Shown in pieces: positions 18,402 to 25,835 of a DNA stretch of 64,000 bases. Below the pieces are notes generated by a model that saw only the letters and a list, made by a program, of their open reading frames with translations, was not told the DNA's origin and searched no databases. The stretch is taken from assembly GCF_001693275.1 (NCBI RefSeq), contig NZ_CP016477.1, forward strand, positions 2,976,001 through 3,040,000, read 5' to 3'. How positions within the stretch are numbered: position 1 is the stretch's first letter; every line of letters begins with the position of its first letter. The DNA comes from Picosynechococcus sp. PCC 7117. GTDB taxonomy: Bacteria > Cyanobacteriota > Cyanobacteriia > Cyanobacteriales > MRBY01. The position numbers were made by a program, and so were the translations under genes.

Positions 18402-19601
18402 ATGGGTCGCGCAGAAAAAGTTGTCCTCGCCTATTCCGGCGGTGTCGATACATCCGTTTGTATTCCCTATCTCATGCACGAATGGGGCGTCAAGGAAGTA
18501 ATTACCCTTGCCGCAGATTTAGGACAAGGCGAGGAGCTAGGCCCAATTAAACAAAAAGCCTTAAATTCTGGGGCTGTAGTTTCCCTCGTTGAAGATGGCC
18601 GCGAAGAATTTATTACCGATTACGCTTTCCCCGCGATTAAAGCCAATGCCCTCTACGAAAATCGCTATCCCCTCGCCACCGCTTTAGCGCGTCCCCTCAT
18701 TGCGAAAATGCTCGTCCGGGCCGCCGAAAAATATGGGGCTGATGCCGTTGCCCACGGTTGTACCGCGAAAGGGAATGACCAAGTACGTTTCGACCTGGGG
18801 ATTTTGGCGCAAAACCCAGAAATCAAAGTGCTCGCACCAGCGCGGGAATGGGGCATGAGCCGGGAAGAAGCGATTACCTATGGTGAACAATATGGGCTGA
18901 CCTTCCCCGTGAAAAAATCTTCGCCGTTTAGTATTGATAAAAACCTGCTCGGTCGCAGTATTGAGGCTGGCCCCCTCGAAGATCCGATGTGCGAACCCCC
19001 CGAAGAGGTTTTTGAAATGGTGAAAGCTATTTCTGACACCCCCGATGAACCAGAATATTTAGAGATTAGCTTTGAAAAAGGCGTCCCAGTGACGGTGAAT
19101 GGCGAAGCCCTTGGCCCGGTGGCTTTAATTTCTAAGTTGAATGAGATCGTCGGAAACCATGGCATTGGCCGGATTGACATGATCGAAAACCGTGTGGTCG
19201 GCATTAAATCCCGCGAAATCTATGAATCTCCGGCGATGTGTGTCCTGGTGGATGCCCACCGCGATTTGGAAAGTTTAACCCTCACCGCCGATGTGACCCA
19301 ATATAAGCGCGGCATGGAGCAGACTTATTCCGAGTTGATTTATCGGGGTCTGTGGTTCTCGCCCCTGAAGCAAGCCGTAGATGCGTTTATCGAGCAAACT
19401 CAGGAACGGGTTACGGGCGTTGTGCGCCTCAAACTTCACAAAGGAACAGCGCGGATCGTCGGTCGTCGTTCTGAGAAATCAATTTACACGCCGGATCTGG
19501 CAACCTACGGGGCCGATGACAAGTTTAACCACGAGTCGGCGGAAGGGTTTATTTATATTTGGGGTCTTCCTACTCGCGTTTGGGCTCAGGCCAATAAGTA
19601 A
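18402..19601 (+). CDS. argG: Argininosuccinate synthase
   Basis: Joins citrulline and aspartate using ATP in arginine synthesis. The 399 residues start [19 protein letters not shown], the PP-loop AYSGGVDTS being the nucleotide site. They continue with [50 protein letters not shown] and the C-terminal [17 protein letters not shown]. Length and start are standard. A -10-like TATAAT at 18362-18367 lies 35 bases before the ATG; I cannot find a good -35. The gene is flanked by repeat loci e and f, the latter beginning directly at the stop codon. Confidence 0.97.
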   Translation: MGRAEKVVLAYSGGVDTSVCIPYLMHEWGVKEVITLAADLGQGEELGPIKQKALNSGAVVSLVEDGREEFITDYAFPAIKANALYENRYPLATALARPLIAKMLVRAAEKYGADAVAHGCTAKGNDQVRFDLGILAQNPEIKVLAPAREWGMSREEAITYGEQYGLTFPVKKSSPFSIDKNLLGRSIEAGPLEDPMCEPPEEVFEMVKAISDTPDEPEYLEISFEKGVPVTVNGEALGPVALISKLNEIVGNHGIGRIDMIENRVVGIKSREIYESPAMCVLVDAHRDLESLTLTADVTQYKRGMEQTYSELIYRGLWFSPLKQAVDAFIEQTQERVTGVVRLKLHKGTARIVGRRSEKSIYTPDLATYGADDKFNHESAEGFIYIWGLPTRVWAQANK

Positions 19602-19867
19602 CGAACACCCATCTAGCTCCCCTCAAGGGGAGTGGCACCCTCCGCCTGCGGCACCTCCCTCAAGGGAGGATTTAGGGGGGAGCTTTTCCGAAACATCAGC
19701 CAATTATCCCCTCCTGGGAGGGGCTAGGCTTCGACGTGAGACTTCGGCGTGAGCTCAGTCGAACGCTCAGCCGAACGGGTGGGTTAGCCAGTAGCCTACT
19801 GAAATTCCCCTACAGGGATATCACCCTCAGGCCTAGCGGCCACCTCCCTTGAGGGAGGATTTTTTTG
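19602..19867 (+). repeat. Modular GC-rich palindromic repeat, locus f, with nested insertion
   Basis: Begins immediately after the argG stop. Holds CTCCCCTCAAGGGGAG, CACCCTCCGCCTGCGGCACC, a first CTCCCTCAAGGGAGG, a core shared inverted with locus d (CCAATTATCCCCTCCTGGGA), then about 48 bases rich in TTCG and CAGTCGAACG words (about 19729-19776) that are absent from locus d. It ends with a terminator-like CCTCCC-TTGA-GGGAGG followed by ATTTTTTT (19843-19866). That last hairpin is a credible argG terminator. No gene is seen in 19602-19943. Confidence 0.85.
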
Positions 19868-19943
19868 GCAACTTTGCTTCTGGGGAAGATTTATGATGGA
19901 TAGGATGTAGATTATGGCGATCGCCTCAACGGAAATCACCTGA

Positions 19944-20897
19944 ATGGAAATCACATTTTTAGGAACCAGTTCTGGTGTGCCGACCCGGGCACGCAATGTA
20001 TCAAGTGTGGCGTTGCGATTACCGCAGCGGGCCGAGGCTTGGCTCTTTGACTGTGGCGAAGGAACCCAGCATCAACTTCTCCGTAGTGATCTCCGTTCGT
20101 CCCAAATTAGCCGCATTTTTATTACCCATATGCACGGCGATCATATTTTTGGGCTAATGGGTCTGATCGCCAGCATGGGCCTCGCGGGAACGGGACATCC
20201 CTTGGAAATCTATGGCCCTCCTGGTTTAGAAGAATATCTGCGGGCCTGTGAAAAGTATTCCTATATGCGCATTGGCGATCGCCTGCGGGTACATTTAGTC
20301 AAACCCGGCTTAGTCTTCGAAGATAAAGAATTTCAAGTGACCTGTTTACCGCTCAAACACCGAGTCACAGCCTTTGGGTATCGGGTGACTGAAAAGGATC
20401 GTCCCGGCAGATTTAACCTCGCTAAAGCGCAAAAATTGGGGATTCCCCCTGGCCCCATTTATGGCGACCTCAAAAAAGGGAAAGTCGTCACCCTCGATGA
20501 TGGCCGCAAAATTAACGGCTCAGACCTCTGTGGTCAACCGGAAATTGGCCGAAAAATGGTCTATTGTACCGACACTGTTTTTTGTGAGGCGGCGGTGGAG
20601 TTAGCCCAGGATGCGGACGTCTTAATTCACGAGGCAACTTTTGCCCACAAGGATGCAGAGATGGCCTTTGATCGGCTCCATTCCACTTCGACGATGGCCG
20701 CCCAGGTTGCCCTTTTGGCCCAGGTGAAGCAACTGATCATGACCCACTTTAGCCCCCGTTATATGCCGGGAAATGAGCTGACGTTAGATGATCTTTTGGC
20801 TGAGGCCCGGGCGATTTTTCCCAATACGATCATGGCGAAGGACTTTTTAAACTATGCGATTCCGCGTCGCAAGGCCCTAGCCCAGAGCTTACATTAG
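19944..20897 (+). CDS. rnz: Ribonuclease Z (tRNA 3'-processing)
   Basis: A metallo-beta-lactamase-fold nuclease that trims tRNA 3' trailers. The 317 residues start [20 protein letters not shown] and carry the zinc motif [15 protein letters not shown]. Further family landmarks are [39 protein letters not shown] and [11 protein letters not shown] start and length are normal for RNase Z. The stop overlaps the convergent frp by 9 bases. Confidence 0.96.
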   Translation: MEITFLGTSSGVPTRARNVSSVALRLPQRAEAWLFDCGEGTQHQLLRSDLRSSQISRIFITHMHGDHIFGLMGLIASMGLAGTGHPLEIYGPPGLEEYLRACEKYSYMRIGDRLRVHLVKPGLVFEDKEFQVTCLPLKHRVTAFGYRVTEKDRPGRFNLAKAQKLGIPPGPIYGDLKKGKVVTLDDGRKINGSDLCGQPEIGRKMVYCTDTVFCEAAVELAQDADVLIHEATFAHKDAEMAFDRLHSTSTMAAQVALLAQVKQLIMTHFSPRYMPGNELTLDDLLAEARAIFPNTIMAKDFLNYAIPRRKALAQSLH

Positions 20898-21224
20898 GGT
20901 GAGGATGCGGATTTTTGAGAGTTTATCGGCTGCTAAACCGTCTAATTCCTGCAGTTCTAACCAACCCTCTTTAATGAGTTGAGCGAAGGTAAAGACGAGG
21001 CTTTCAGGGCTGAAATCGTATTTGCCATCTAGATAATGCCGCCGGGCACTCAAAAAATCATTGAGCTGCCAGAGATCAGCGGGGTCTGCGGCGAGGGTTG
21101 CCTGGCGTTTTGCTTCGGCCATCACTGCGGCAATTTCTCGGCGGTAGGATAATTCAAACGCTTCTTTGGCGATTGTTTTTTCTTGCAGTGACCATTGAGT
21201 ATTCGCAGTGGGCATCGTTAGCAT
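20889..21224 (-). CDS. frp: Fluorescence recovery protein
   Basis: FRP binds the red form of the orange carotenoid protein, speeds its return to the orange state and detaches it from phycobilisomes. The 111-residue sequence has the family signature [21 protein letters not shown] followed by [10 protein letters not shown] and LAADKLSKI. Trp52, Asp56 and Arg62 correspond to residues known to be essential in Synechocystis Slr1964 (W50, D54, R60 from memory); the histidine between them (H53) is Asn55 here. ATGs at 21224 and 21215 are both possible starts. It lies downstream of crtW and ocp on the same strand, which strongly supports the call. Confidence 0.9.
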   Translation of the reverse strand: MLTMPTANTQWSLQEKTIAKEAFELSYRREIAAVMAEAKRQATLAADPADLWQLNDFLSARRHYLDGKYDFSPESLVFTFAQLIKEGWLELQELDGLAADKLSKIRILTLM

Positions 21225-21294
21225 GGGTGAGTAAAAAAGTGAATTTTAAAATAAGTATCGTTTTGACTTTAGTAAGTTCAAACTAATGGGCTTG

Positions 21295-21300
21295 ATTATA
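21295..21300 (-). promoter_or_regulatory. Possible -10 element of frp
   Basis: TATAAT on the minus strand, about 70 bases before the frp start, within the 200-base crtW-frp gap. No clear -35 is present, so the promoter is tentative. Confidence 0.35.
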
Positions 21301-21425
21301 ATAAGTTATGTATCAAAAGCGCAGTCTAAATTCTCATAATTCCGCAATTTGGCGGCGATCGCCGAGACACGAATACCGCTCAAGCGACGTGCTCACAGGA
21401 ATTTAAGGTTTTTATTACAATTTTG

Positions 21426-22166
21426 TTAAGAAACACCGTGATCCGGTAGCTGAAACCAAGGTTTATGGGGATGACGATGGTGTTCTTCGTGAAATGTGCC
21501 GAAATGGTAGCAGCTTAAAAATGACCAAATTCGCCACCCAATTGACTGTTTACTGATGCGTTTAGGGAGAGAGGGGCGATCGCGGTGGGGCAGATAAGTC
21601 CCAAAGAAAAACAGTTGCCAAGAACTGAGAAAAATCGGCAGCAGACAAAACACAAAAAAATTTTCGTAGGGCACATGGCCCAGCACATTTAACGGTAAGG
21701 CGATCGCCCCGAAAATTAGCACAAATCCCCAGAATTGCCGCCACGCTAAATATTTCCCCATAAAATGCCAGTACCAAAGCAGCGGATGGCGGTGCCGCCC
21801 ATTATGAAAGTCCGGGTCTCCGGGTTGGGCAGGGTGGCGATGGTGCTTAGCATGGTTGCGGATACAGTCTTTGTAGGACAAGCAAGCGTACAAACTGACC
21901 CCCCAGCGGCCCAGGCGATGGTTCCAACGGGGGGAACTCGGCAACAAATTACCGTGCATGGCGTCGTGGGCCAGGATAAATAAACCTGTGTGGAAAAAAG
22001 TTCTCACGAAAATTCCCGCAACAATCCCAGGCCAGGACAGCCCCATTAGCGGATGACTCAACCAATACACAGCACTTCCCAGCCAAGCCGAGAAAATGGC
22101 GATCGCCCACAGTAGTCCCAGACCCTCTTCTTGCCGCATCAATTTCAAAATGTTGCCTCCAACCAC
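21426..22166 (-). CDS. crtW: Beta-carotene ketolase (CrtW type)
   Basis: A membrane di-iron oxygenase that adds keto groups to beta-carotene, giving the echinenone or 3'-hydroxyechinenone that OCP binds. Histidine clusters of the desaturase-like fold are present: LAHDAMHGNL, KHHRHPAQPGDPDFHNGRH, FGTYLPHR and FHEEHHRHPH, with hydrophobic helices between them. The start is uncertain: GTG at 22166, TTG at 22148 (seven bases after GGAGG) or ATG at 22139. It follows ocp but is separated from it by a strong terminator, so it may rely on read-through or on a promoter inside the ocp end. Confidence 0.92.
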   Translation of the reverse strand: MVGGNILKLMRQEEGLGLLWAIAIFSAWLGSAVYWLSHPLMGLSWPGIVAGIFVRTFFHTGLFILAHDAMHGNLLPSSPRWNHRLGRWGVSLYACLSYKDCIRNHAKHHRHPAQPGDPDFHNGRHRHPLLWYWHFMGKYLAWRQFWGFVLIFGAIALPLNVLGHVPYENFFVFCLLPIFLSSWQLFFFGTYLPHRDRPSLPKRISKQSIGWRIWSFLSCYHFGTFHEEHHRHPHKPWFQLPDHGVS

Positions 22167-22177
22167 GCCATACTGAC

Positions 22178-22202
22178 AAAAAAACGCCCCAATTGGGACG
22201 TT
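22178..22202 (-). terminator. Rho-independent terminator of ocp
   Basis: On the minus strand ACGTCCC-AATT-GGGGCGT (one T-G wobble) is followed by seven T. It ends only about 12 bases before the earliest possible crtW start. Confidence 0.85.
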
Positions 22203-22250
22203 ACCAGGGATGAATTTATTGAGAATTAGGGCAATTCATCCAAGCATTCA

Positions 22251-23213
22251 CTACTTACGCACAAGGTTGAGCAGTTCTTTCGCAGACGCGAGCAAATCAA
22301 CGGCCACAAAGAAGATTTTCCCTTCAGGATTGAGGAGGAAGCGCCAAGCGACATTCATGCCTACCGCAGCACCAAACCAGGGCGTTTCACAGGTACCAGT
22401 GACTTTAATTTGGGTGTAACCATCATCAGTAGGTTCTACAACCCCTTTCTTCGGGTTGAGTTTCAGATTTTGACATTCCTCTTGGAAGAAGCGTAATACG
22501 GCATCTTTGCCGACAATCGGACGTTGGAACGGCGGCTGGAGAGCACCATCTTCTGCAAAGAGGCTGATCAATGCCGGAAAATCATTAGCATTGAGGTTGG
22601 TCATGTACTGGTTAATTGTGGGGTTATCGACACCTTCAATTTCGATTTTTTCCCGCTGTGCAATTTCCGTCGGCACGACAACCGGCTCAGAAACACGCTG
22701 ATACCCTTCCATCTTGGCTGGGTCAAAACCCATATCCACAACGGCATTTCTCAAAACCGTAATTTGTTGGCCGGGTTCAAGGCTACGGATCGTATCTAAA
22801 ACCGCAGAAGCATTGGCAGACAGCTTGTAGCCAGCGGGAATCGGTGCAACACTGCCTTCTTCCATCCATTCGCCGAGGCGGTACCAGAAACCGAGCTTAA
22901 TATTTACAGACCAAGTCGCATAGGTGCGGTTGATAGGCGTATCGATACGGTTCGCCAGGTCGCACATTACCTGGGCTTGATCCTTAAAAGAGAGCTGCTT
23001 GATTTGCAAAAGGGTAGATTCTGCAAACTGCATATTTGCCGCACCAGGAGCAGCAATAGTGATTGACTTACCCATTTCCAGGTAAGCGAACCAGATTAAT
23101 GCCAGTTGATCCTCTGCACTCAGCTGACTAAACCGAGCGCTGGTAGCCGGCACAACATCCGCAGTTAATGTACTGGGGAAGATGTTTCTTGCTGCATCGA
23201 GAGTATAAGGCAT
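22251..23213 (-). CDS. ocp: Orange carotenoid protein
   Basis: A soluble blue-light sensor that quenches phycobilisome energy. The 320 residues comprise the N-terminal carotenoid domain, a linker and a C-terminal NTF2-like domain. Key residues fall in place: Tyr44 and Trp110 (carotenoid contacts), Arg155 (interdomain salt bridge and phycobilisome contact), and, shifted by two because of a longer linker, Tyr203, Glu246 and Trp290 for the classical Y201, E244 and W288. These support a photoactive OCP1-type protein, consistent with the frp and crtW genes beside it. ATG start, ACGGAG about nine bases upstream. Confidence 0.97.
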   Translation of the reverse strand: MPYTLDAARNIFPSTLTADVVPATSARFSQLSAEDQLALIWFAYLEMGKSITIAAPGAANMQFAESTLLQIKQLSFKDQAQVMCDLANRIDTPINRTYATWSVNIKLGFWYRLGEWMEEGSVAPIPAGYKLSANASAVLDTIRSLEPGQQITVLRNAVVDMGFDPAKMEGYQRVSEPVVVPTEIAQREKIEIEGVDNPTINQYMTNLNANDFPALISLFAEDGALQPPFQRPIVGKDAVLRFFQEECQNLKLNPKKGVVEPTDDGYTQIKVTGTCETPWFGAAVGMNVAWRFLLNPEGKIFFVAVDLLASAKELLNLVRK

Positions 23214-23245
23214 ACAAATGTGCTCCGTGAAAGTTTAGTTTTTGT

Positions 23246-23258
23246 CCTTGAGTCAAGG
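23246..23258. promoter_or_regulatory. Palindrome in the ocp leader
   Basis: CCTTGA-G-TCAAGG is a perfect 13-base palindrome about 35 bases upstream of the ocp start. It could be a protein site or a small mRNA hairpin. A clear sigma-70 promoter for ocp could not be assigned in 23214-23448. Confidence 0.35.
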
Positions 23259-23448
23259 TTAACACACAAAAACTTAACAATTGTTTACATCTTGGATAAG
23301 AATATGTTGGCAATGGCATTACTTTTGATTAGTCAAAGTGGGAAACTTAGACAAGGCAAGCCTTTTGGATCTCATCGACACTTTCTCAATTATCTAAGGC
23401 TAATGTCAAAATTGTTTTATGTTTAGCGCTCAGATTAAGGGGAAGGCA

Positions 23449-24834
23449 ATGGAGAAAATTGTGGCTGGGTACAAGGATCAGCTAACGGATCTGATCCAAC
23501 GGTACAAAAATCAAGTGGATTTTCTAGCGATTCGTTTGGAACAGTCAGCGGGGAGCAGTATTGTTTTGCGGTCAAATAAGATCGAGACCCTCAGTGAAAG
23601 TACCTCCCTTGGGGGCCAGGTGCGCGTTTGTCACAAGGGCGGTTGGGGGTTTGCGGCCTTTAATAATCTCGAAAATCTGCAGCTCCGGATCGAAGAGGCG
23701 ATCGCCGCCGCGATTTTAATCGGCGATGATGAAACACTTTTGGCTCCCATTGACCCAATCCAAGCGGTTTGCTCTTTACCCCTAAGCGGAAGCGACCCAC
23801 GCCACATTCCTTTACAGCGGAAAAAAGAATTATGCGATCGCTACAGTGATTTGCTCTTGAGCCAGAGCGGTAAGATTACCAGCACCAGGGTCAGTTACGG
23901 CGACAGTACCCAGCACATCATCTTGGCGACTTCAGAGGGCACCCTGATCGAACAGTCCTGGGTTGATCTAGAAATGCGTTTTTCCGCCACGGCCCGTGAT
24001 GGGGAAACGGTGCAAACCGGGCGGGAAACCACCGGTTCCCGCAAAGCCTACGAAGATCTAGAAAACCTCGATGAACAAGTTAAAGGCGCAGCCCAGCGGG
24101 CCGTTAACTCATTAACCCTCCCCACAGCCAAAGGCGGCACCTATACCGTTGTCATTGACCCCATTTTGACCGGGCTATTTGTCCACGAAGCCTTTGGGCA
24201 TCTCTCCGAAGCGGACATGGCCTATGAAAATCCCGATCTTCTCGAAACCATGAGCATGGGCCGACAATTTGGTGGGGAAGATCTCCAGATTTTTGATGGA
24301 GCCGCCCCAGTAGGCCATCGTGGTAGTTATCGATATGATGATGAAGGCGTTCCGGCTACCACGACCCAATTGATTCAAGATGGCAAACTTGTGGGCCGCC
24401 TCCATTCCCGCGAAACCGCTGGCAAGCTCGATGAAAAACCGACAGGCAACGCCCGCTGTTTGAACTATCACTATCCGCCCATTGTTCGCATGACCAACAC
24501 TTGGATCGAACGGGGTAAAACGCCCGTTGCCGACTTACCCACGGACATCAAAGAAGGGGTGTATGCGAAAAACTGGCTCGGTGGCATGACCAACGGTGAA
24601 ATGTTTACCTTTAGTGCCGGGGAAGCTTGGATGATCCGCGATGGCAAAATTGCTGAACCCGTCAAGGATGTCACCCTCTCTGGCAACGTCTTTAAAACCT
24701 TAAAAAATATTGAGGCGATCGCCGACGATTTTTACTGGGACGAATCCGGTGGTTGCGGCAAGGGAGGCCAAAGCGGTTTACCCGTCGGTTGTGGCGGCCC
24801 CTCCCTGCGCATTCGTGATGTCGTCGTCGGCTAA
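23449..24834 (+). CDS. tldD: TldD-family metalloprotease
   Basis: TldD acts with TldE (PmbA) as a zinc peptidase that opens unfolded peptides; here it may trim peptides or regulators, substrate unknown. The zinc motif HEAFGHLSEAD (HEXXXH) is present, as are GSYRYDDEGVPATTTQLI, NARCLNYHYPPIVRMTN, GGMTNGEMFTFS and the C-terminal GCGKGGQSGLPVGCGGPSLR. The ATG at 23449, preceded by AAGGGGAAGG, is preferred over the ATG at 23419, giving 461 residues. No tldE partner is adjacent. Repeat locus g begins at its stop codon. Confidence 0.93.
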   Translation: MEKIVAGYKDQLTDLIQRYKNQVDFLAIRLEQSAGSSIVLRSNKIETLSESTSLGGQVRVCHKGGWGFAAFNNLENLQLRIEEAIAAAILIGDDETLLAPIDPIQAVCSLPLSGSDPRHIPLQRKKELCDRYSDLLLSQSGKITSTRVSYGDSTQHIILATSEGTLIEQSWVDLEMRFSATARDGETVQTGRETTGSRKAYEDLENLDEQVKGAAQRAVNSLTLPTAKGGTYTVVIDPILTGLFVHEAFGHLSEADMAYENPDLLETMSMGRQFGGEDLQIFDGAAPVGHRGSYRYDDEGVPATTTQLIQDGKLVGRLHSRETAGKLDEKPTGNARCLNYHYPPIVRMTNTWIERGKTPVADLPTDIKEGVYAKNWLGGMTNGEMFTFSAGEAWMIRDGKIAEPVKDVTLSGNVFKTLKNIEAIADDFYWDESGGCGKGGQSGLPVGCGGPSLRIRDVVVG

Positions 24835-24835
24835 A

Positions 24836-24942
24836 CATCCTCCCTAGAGAGAGGTGGCCGAAGACTGGAGGATGTTCCGGCCCCCAAAAGATCCTCCCTT
24901 GAGGGAGGTGCCGAAGCCGGAGGGTGGTGTCCCTAGAGTGGA
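24836..24942 (-). repeat. Modular GC-rich palindromic repeat, locus g
   Basis: Two tandem units: ATCCTCCCTAGAGAGAGGTG with GAAGACTGGAGGATG, then ATCCTCCCTTGAGGGAGGTG with GAAGCCGGAGGGTG and the trailing GTGTCCCTAGAGTGG. Orientation as in loci b to e. It starts within a few bases of the tldD stop. Confidence 0.8.
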
Positions 24943-25025
24943 GAATGTTGAATTTTCAAAATGCTTGTGCCAGCATAAAGAGGTTCTACCGGATAAAACC
25001 TGCCGGAGAATAGGAGGTGATGCCC

Positions 25026-25097
25026 ATGAATGACAGTAGTAACAACATGGGTCTCACAGTTAAAGTAAATCGGCTGCGTGCCGGGGCTGTTCTCTAA
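25026..25097 (+). CDS. 23-codon upstream ORF (possible leader peptide)
   Basis: ATG at 25026 is preceded by AGGAGG with an 8-base spacing, a better ribosome site than those of most genes here. The peptide reads MNDSSNNMGLTVKVNRLRAG and then AVL before a TAA. An in-frame ATG at 25020 would be too close to the Shine-Dalgarno. The ORF runs through the 5' strands of the P1 and P2 helices of the structured RNA described below, so translating it would disturb that fold. No homologue is recognised. It may instead be fortuitous. Confidence 0.4.
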   Translation: MNDSSNNMGLTVKVNRLRAGAVL

Positions 25098-25234
25098 AAT
25101 TTTGCTTACTCTGCTGAGTAGGTTAAGAGAGTCGGAGTTCCTTCCGGCAGTCAGATTTTAACTAAAGAGACCCGACTAGACCGCCCTTGCTTCGTTATCG
25201 TAGAGATAACCCTAGTAAGGGCGGATAGTTTTTT
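25026..25234 (+). ncRNA. Structured leader RNA upstream of phhB (class unassigned; omega/HEARO-like?)
   Basis: A nested fold is visible. P1: 25049-25055 GGGTCTC with 25167-25173, extended by 25058-25064 AGTTAAA with 25157-25163. P2: 25074-25076 plus 25079-25084 (CTG, TGCCGG) with 25144-25149 plus 25152-25154. P3: 25091-25097 TCTCTAA with 25123-25130 (one bulge). P4: 25105-25111 CTTACTC with 25116-25122, loop TGCT. P5: a separate hairpin 25181-25188 CCGCCCTT with 25217-25224, containing GTTATC/GATAAC (25194-25199/25205-25210), followed by six T. The nesting of four helices and a terminator-like hairpin is hard to explain by chance. The general look recalls IscB-associated HEARO RNAs; this is from memory and untested. 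Confidence 0.6.
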
Positions 25235-25250
25235 AGAGGAGGTTTTCTCC

Positions 25251-25529
25251 ATGGCAACCCGATTGACCGACACCGAAATCCAAGCACAATTGAGTCAATT
25301 TCCTGAATGGTCAAAGGTTGATAACAAAATTCAACGCCGATTTAAGTTCAAAAACTTTATTGAGGCCATTGACTTTGTAAACAAACTCGTCGAACCGGCC
25401 GAAGCCGCCGACCATCACCCCGACATCGAGATTTCCTACAACAAAGTCACCGTAAACCTAACCACCCATGACGCTGGCGGCCTTACCCAAAAAGATTTTG
25501 ATCTCGCCGGAACTTTCGATCAACTGTAA
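25251..25529 (+). CDS. phhB: Pterin-4a-carbinolamine dehydratase
   Basis: A 92-residue pterin dehydratase, which recycles 4a-hydroxytetrahydropterin or, in organisms without aromatic amino acid hydroxylase, serves another pterin role. The active-site pattern EAADHHPDIEISYNKVTVNL and the C-terminal HDAGGLTQKDFDLA match the family. The Shine-Dalgarno GGAGG (25238-25242) is 8 bases before the ATG and could pair with CTCC just before the start codon. The long structured leader makes post-transcriptional control plausible. Confidence 0.94.
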   Translation: MATRLTDTEIQAQLSQFPEWSKVDNKIQRRFKFKNFIEAIDFVNKLVEPAEAADHHPDIEISYNKVTVNLTTHDAGGLTQKDFDLAGTFDQL

Positions 25530-25835
25530 ACGTCAAAAGCCGCCAACACCTCAAACAAAACCTTAAGGAAAAACATCTGGGAAGTTTTTAGATTTTCTAT
25601 CTAGAAGAAAAAAAATAAGCGCAAGCACTCTATCGATTCAAAATCCAGGAGGCTATGCTGTAACATTTCTGACAAAACTTCTCAGGTAACTTTTACTTAA
25701 TGGATAGGTAAAGGAATCATCAAAAAATTCTTATGACGAATCCATTCCCAATCCAAAATTTTGAGCTAATATGATTGATACAAAGGCCTAATCTGAAATC
25801 TCAGAATCTAGTGCCTAATGTGTGAGGAAAAACAA

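Noticed and set aside
12042-19867. CRISPR array in the repeat-rich region
   Set aside because: Repeats are palindromic modules of uneven spacing and orientation, with no regular spacers and no cas genes.
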